Source: CAVQCT01 sp964371785 (lineage in GTDB: Bacteria > Zixibacteria > MSB-5A5 > GN15 > FEB-12). From it: a stretch of 64,000 nucleotides of DNA. Made by a program: the position numbers and the translations under genes. The stretch is from the NCBI GenBank assembly GCA_964371785.1, contig CAYJOL010000004.1, forward strand, positions 348,199-412,198, read 5' to 3'. The notes under the pieces are model-generated. The model did not search any database and was not told where the DNA came from. It worked only from the letters and a program-made list of their open reading frames with translations. Within the stretch, counting starts at the first letter, position 1; each line of letters starts with the position of its first letter. Below, in pieces: positions 60,882 to 64,000 of the stretch.

Positions 60882-63830
60882 TTATAGACACTGCAGTGGC
60901 GGACCACTGTTGAACATGAATTCGACCAAATAGACCATGTCCGCTATATCCAGACTACCACTCCCATCGCAGTCAGCGGCCAGTTCATGCACCGGTGCCG
61001 GCCCGCCGCTAAACATGAACTCGACAAGGTACACCAGGTCGCCGATATCCGGATCGCCTCCGGAATTGTTCATGTCTCCGCAGAAGTAGTCACAGGCGTC
61101 GCCGACTCCGTTGATGTTGGAGTCTTCCTGGAACGGGTTGGCGACTGTAGGACAATTGTCACACACATCGCCCACCCCGTCAGTGTCTGCGTCGACCTGA
61201 TTGGTGTTGGCTAGCACAGGGCAATTATCACAGGCATCGCCCACGCCATCCGTATCAGCATCCGTCTGGTTGACATTGGCAGTGGTCACGCAGTTGTCAC
61301 AAGCGTCGCCAACACCATCGGTGTCGGTATCGGTCTGGCTGGAATTCGAAATGCTGCCACAATTGTCACAAACATCACCTACGCCATCAGCATCAGCATC
61401 GGCCTGGTCCAGGTTTGCCATGTCGACACAGTTGTCGCATACATCGCCTTTACCGTCGCTGTCAGCATCAGCCTGGTTGGCGTTTGCCGTAATCGCGCAA
61501 TTATCACACACATCGCCGACGCCGTCCACGTCCGCATCGGCCTGGTCGGGATTATAAGTGTCAACACAATTGTCACAGACATCACCCACGTTATCAACAT
61601 CAGCATCGAGCTGAGTCGGGTTGGGGATCGTTGGACAGTTGTCGGCCGCGTTATTTACACCGTCGCCGTCAATATCATCGGCATTGCTCAGCGGGAATAC
61701 GATATAGTCGACCCACCCGCAGTCGCTTCCGCCGATTGCCGAGACATCTTTAGAGTAGGTCCATCGGAAAGTATGGTCACCCGAACCGATCGGATACGAG
61801 ACTTGCGTCCAAGCCTGGGTTCCAGACCACTCACCCTGCTGGACGTTATCGATATAGAAACGGACAAAATCATATCCCGACTCCGAAGACACCTTTACGA
61901 AGAATGATATATTCCCGGCCAGAAGGTTGGTCCCGGTCACTGTCATGCTCGTTGATTGGCTGTCCGATATCGTTCCCGACTTTGCGCAATATGTCCCCTG
62001 TTCAGGCAATGTGGCAGTTATTACCCACGGTTGATTTCCGCTCATCTGCCAGGGATATTTCGTGAAATTGCCCGTCTCGAAATCTTCGACCGGCACTCCG
62101 ACCACCACATTGAATTCGACTGAATCAGAAAATCCCCCATCGGCAGTCAGATACAGTTTAAACCAGGCCGGATACTGCACCGGACATGATGACGATACCG
62201 AGAAAGCGTAGTAGCTCGTCGAAACCGCGGTACCGTTGAGAGCGTAAATGGTTGGATAGGCGGAAGACGCGTGAGAAATAGTTACGTAGGGATCAGCGGT
62301 CGTTAACACACTGCTAACGTTGGTGGCGTTGCCGCCGCCGACATTTTGCAGGGTCACCTTCATCTGCACGTTAAGATCGCCAGGATCGACCGACGGCGCG
62401 TTATCGCTGACATATTGTAAGATCGGTGTCGACGGAACCGGTGTGAGCTGAACATCTACCACGGTAGAACTGCCCGTGGTCACCACTACGTTGCTCACCG
62501 ACTGGGTGATGTAACCAAGCGCGCTATATTCAAGAGTATAAGTTCCCGGTGAGAGCATGCGATGATAGTCACCGACATCGGGGTCGGTGAATACCCGGGA
62601 GCTGTCTACGTCGGTGTCATGGCCGACGACTTTCACTACAGCGGGGATTGGAAATGAAGTACCTGCATCCGTCACCACCCCTCTCACACCATACAAGGCA
62701 TTCTCGAGATAGTGGATGAACGACGCGCGATTATAATTCCAGTATGTCGGCAGGGAACTGGCTGCAACCAACTTGGTGTTGGAAATCTCAATCGTGACTT
62801 CGCGGCAGCCTTTCCAGTAGTTCATGAAATCCTGACGACCTCCGGTCACGCGGTACCAGTCATAGCCGTTGGTTACGCCGTTATTGAGGTCATCCATGTA
62901 GGTGGACGGAGAGTAAGTATGGACCGTGTCAGCATACGCCCTTCCGATACCATAGTACCAGCTGTCGTCGGGGTGCCGGCGTACCCACGTATCCCATGGA
63001 TAATTAAACACTTCGGCGCCGCCATGAAAATTCGCGGAGATGACAAACGAATGTGCATCAGCAAAGGCCATCCACGCCAGTGTCTCCGCCTGATAGCTGT
63101 AGCCATCCGGATGCGCTCCCGCCGCCGGGTCAGGATAATTTCGGTTAAGGTCTACCCCATTGGCATTGTATCTGGTGGCCCCGCTGACGGTGCTGTTGCC
63201 GCCGTGATACGTACCATCCGGATTGGCTAACGGACCGATCCAGATTTCCATGTTATCGACCATGTTGGTTATTTCCGGGTCTGTACCGTAGCCCTTCAGC
63301 AAAGAGTCGATCAAGTGAAGCATCAGCACATAGCCGGTCGTTTCGTCGCCATGCATTGAGCTGGTGTAAAGGACTTCCGGCTCATCCTCTTCGACATTGA
63401 CATTTGCGGAAATTTTTGCCACCAGCAGATTCCGTCCCTGCACCGTTAAACCGATGTTCTGAATAGTACAAAGGCTCGGGTAATCCGCTGCAAATTTGTT
63501 CATGATGGAATCATATTGCTGGTAAGTGGGATACTGATTCCAGTCTCCCAGGCCAGCAACACTTTTGGCCATCTCCGGCGCGGTAAGCGATGACGGGTGA
63601 GGCAAAAGCGTGTACGAGTAGCCAAGTCGCTCAAAAGCGGCCAGTTCTTTCTCATTGGCGTAAGCCCACACCGTATCCTGACGGACATTGTCTATGGAAA
63701 TGACACGGGTGAGGGTGTCAAGTTCCTTGTGGTCAGAGATAGTGAATTTGAAATACTGCTCCGTGCTGGCGGCAATGGCGTTGCCCAGCAGAAGGAGCCC
63801 AACTGCGGCAATCAGGGCAAGTGTTTTCAT
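60882..63830 (-). CDS. Secreted M14 zinc carboxypeptidase with thrombospondin type 3 repeats and dockerin
   Basis: 982 residues. Signal peptide 1-21. Catalytic domain ~100-380: zinc ligands His160 and Glu163 (HGDE) and His269 (NFHGG), substrate-binding DLNRNYP, catalytic Glu in CREVTIEIS. Then a carboxypeptidase-regulatory-like domain (PAVVKVVGHDTDVDSS), a CARDB-like region, and a beta-sandwich. Residues 730-913 are eight 23-residue thrombospondin type 3 repeats (DNC...N..Q.D.D.DGVGD.C), which bind calcium. Residues 918-982 are a type I dockerin with two calcium loops. Dockerins normally bind cohesins; here they probably mediate cell-surface attachment. No cohesin gene is seen. Confidence 0.93.
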   Translation of the reverse strand: MKTLALIAAVGLLLLGNAIAASTEQYFKFTISDHKELDTLTRVISIDNVRQDTVWAYANEKELAAFERLGYSYTLLPHPSSLTAPEMAKSVAGLGDWNQYPTYQQYDSIMNKFAADYPSLCTIQNIGLTVQGRNLLVAKISANVNVEEDEPEVLYTSSMHGDETTGYVLMLHLIDSLLKGYGTDPEITNMVDNMEIWIGPLANPDGTYHGGNSTVSGATRYNANGVDLNRNYPDPAAGAHPDGYSYQAETLAWMAFADAHSFVISANFHGGAEVFNYPWDTWVRRHPDDSWYYGIGRAYADTVHTYSPSTYMDDLNNGVTNGYDWYRVTGGRQDFMNYWKGCREVTIEISNTKLVAASSLPTYWNYNRASFIHYLENALYGVRGVVTDAGTSFPIPAVVKVVGHDTDVDSSRVFTDPDVGDYHRMLSPGTYTLEYSALGYITQSVSNVVVTTGSSTVVDVQLTPVPSTPILQYVSDNAPSVDPGDLNVQMKVTLQNVGGGNATNVSSVLTTADPYVTISHASSAYPTIYALNGTAVSTSYYAFSVSSSCPVQYPAWFKLYLTADGGFSDSVEFNVVVGVPVEDFETGNFTKYPWQMSGNQPWVITATLPEQGTYCAKSGTISDSQSTSMTVTGTNLLAGNISFFVKVSSESGYDFVRFYIDNVQQGEWSGTQAWTQVSYPIGSGDHTFRWTYSKDVSAIGGSDCGWVDYIVFPLSNADDIDGDGVNNAADNCPTIPNPTQLDADVDNVGDVCDNCVDTYNPDQADADVDGVGDVCDNCAITANANQADADSDGKGDVCDNCVDMANLDQADADADGVGDVCDNCGSISNSSQTDTDTDGVGDACDNCVTTANVNQTDADTDGVGDACDNCPVLANTNQVDADTDGVGDVCDNCPTVANPFQEDSNINGVGDACDYFCGDMNNSGGDPDIGDLVYLVEFMFSGGPAPVHELAADCDGSGSLDIADMVYLVEFMFNSGPPLQCL
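61092..61643 (-). repeat. Eight 69-bp coding repeats (thrombospondin type 3)
   Basis: Tandem units of 69 bases, each encoding 23 residues from DNC to GDxC within the M14 protein. The DNA units have diverged but keep acaattgtcacaaacatcgcc-like cores, and the number of units could change by recombination. Confidence 0.85.
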
Positions 63831-63899
63831 CGGTGCACTATACTCTCTGTGGTTATGGATTGAAGTCTCTCTCTTCCGTCCTTCAATATAAGCAATTTT

Positions 63900-63931
63900 C
63901 CGTCAGGGGGAAGTCTTTTCCCCCCTGACGG
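63900..63931 (+). terminator. GC-rich stem-loop between two dockerin genes
   Basis: CCGTCAGGGGG / CCCCCTGACGG (63900-63910, 63921-63931) is a perfect 11-bp stem. It is followed by TTGCGTTTTTT only on the plus strand, where no gene ends; on the minus strand it lies between the end of the dockerin gene at the right edge and the M14 start. Likely a terminator or processing structure; direction uncertain. Confidence 0.5.
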
Positions 63932-63945
63932 TTGCGTTTTTTGCA

Positions 63946-64000
63946 CTACAGTCCGCAGGTAGGGGCGGGTCCGCTGTTGAACTGGTATTCGACGAGGTTG
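63946..64000 (-). CDS. C-terminal end of another dockerin-bearing protein (cut by the window edge)
   Basis: The minus-strand frame entering from the right edge reads NLVEYQFNSGPAPTCGL and stops at 63946. It matches the end of the M14 protein's dockerin (VEFMFNSGPPLQCL) almost position for position, so a second dockerin protein lies upstream in tandem. Nothing else of it is visible. Confidence 0.75.
   Translation of the reverse strand, partial: NLVEYQFNSGPAPTCGL

Noticed and set aside
61092..61643. 69-bp tandem repeats as a CRISPR array
   Set aside because: They are in frame, without unique spacers, and encode calcium-binding thrombospondin repeats.

Overview
The window looks like a chromosomal segment of a Gram-negative bacterium of the FCB superphylum, most likely a Candidatus Zixibacteria-type genome. 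That is inference from content. It has LPS genes (gmhA, an O-antigen ligase, lptB) and a TonB-type receptor with a carboxypeptidase-like N-terminal domain. Large secreted proteins end in FlgD/Por-like or dockerin-like tails. There is a GGGP-synthase-family protein and an Ino1/CDP-alcohol transferase pair. No rRNA, tRNA, CRISPR array, prophage or transposase was seen; most of the window is dense, often translationally coupled housekeeping sequence.

Layout. 1-5.4 kb (+): endonuclease V (cut by the window edge), an M20 amidohydrolase, a secreted beta-propeller protein, a YbbR protein and TsaD. 5.5-7.4 kb (-): a four-gene coupled operon of unknown function (PATAN/DUF4388 protein, coiled-coil protein, TPR-like protein, zinc ribbon). 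7.7-15.2 kb (+): recX-alaS, a GGGPS-like enzyme, gmhA, an O-antigen ligase, a small membrane protein and a GT4 glycosyltransferase. 15.3-23.1 kb (-): a sugar nucleotidyltransferase/phosphomannomutase-like fusion, the tightly overlapping operon tmk-S41 protease-TSUP transporter-small membrane protein-HAD phosphatase, and ino1. A TetR gene diverges from ino1 across a perfect 18-bp palindrome. 23.9-26.6 kb (-): csaA, nitroreductase, PfkB kinase and a CDP-alcohol phosphatidyltransferase. 26.8-32.1 kb (+): obg-dprA-ptsH-ptsI-pgi/pmi.

32.1-41 kb is the most accessory part. Two 98% identical ~187-bp composite palindromic repeats bracket a large secreted protein, next to an orphan FlgD-like C-terminal fragment. 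Then come a small secreted protein coupled to a TPR-AAA+ sigma54 activator, a consensus -24/-12 promoter with a short terminated transcript just downstream of it, an SDR, and a DUF190-crcB pair. 41-49 kb holds a penicillin-acylase-family enzyme, an epimerase/nucleotidyltransferase/FkbM methyltransferase set and a TPR lipoprotein. 49.3-52.2 kb is the classic lptB-rpoN-hpf block. 52.4-64 kb carries a DMT transporter, the TonB-type receptor, gyrA, small enzymes and a secreted M14 carboxypeptidase with eight thrombospondin type 3 repeats and a dockerin. A second dockerin protein runs off the right edge.

How genes may work together. Sugar nucleotide, heptose, ligase and export genes point to LPS and surface-polysaccharide assembly. 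Ino1, the CDP-alcohol transferase, a PfkB kinase and the GGGPS homologue point to inositol-headgroup and possibly archaeal-like glycerolipid chemistry, perhaps under the TetR regulator. RpoN, a sigma54 activator and a -24/-12 promoter lie in the same window, suggesting a local regulatory circuit. The most unusual points are an alaS frame with no ATG/GTG/TTG start (ATC inferred), the sigma54-linked small transcript, a PMM-like domain lacking its catalytic motifs, the composite repeats, and atypical catalytic or drug-pocket residues in endonuclease V and GyrA.
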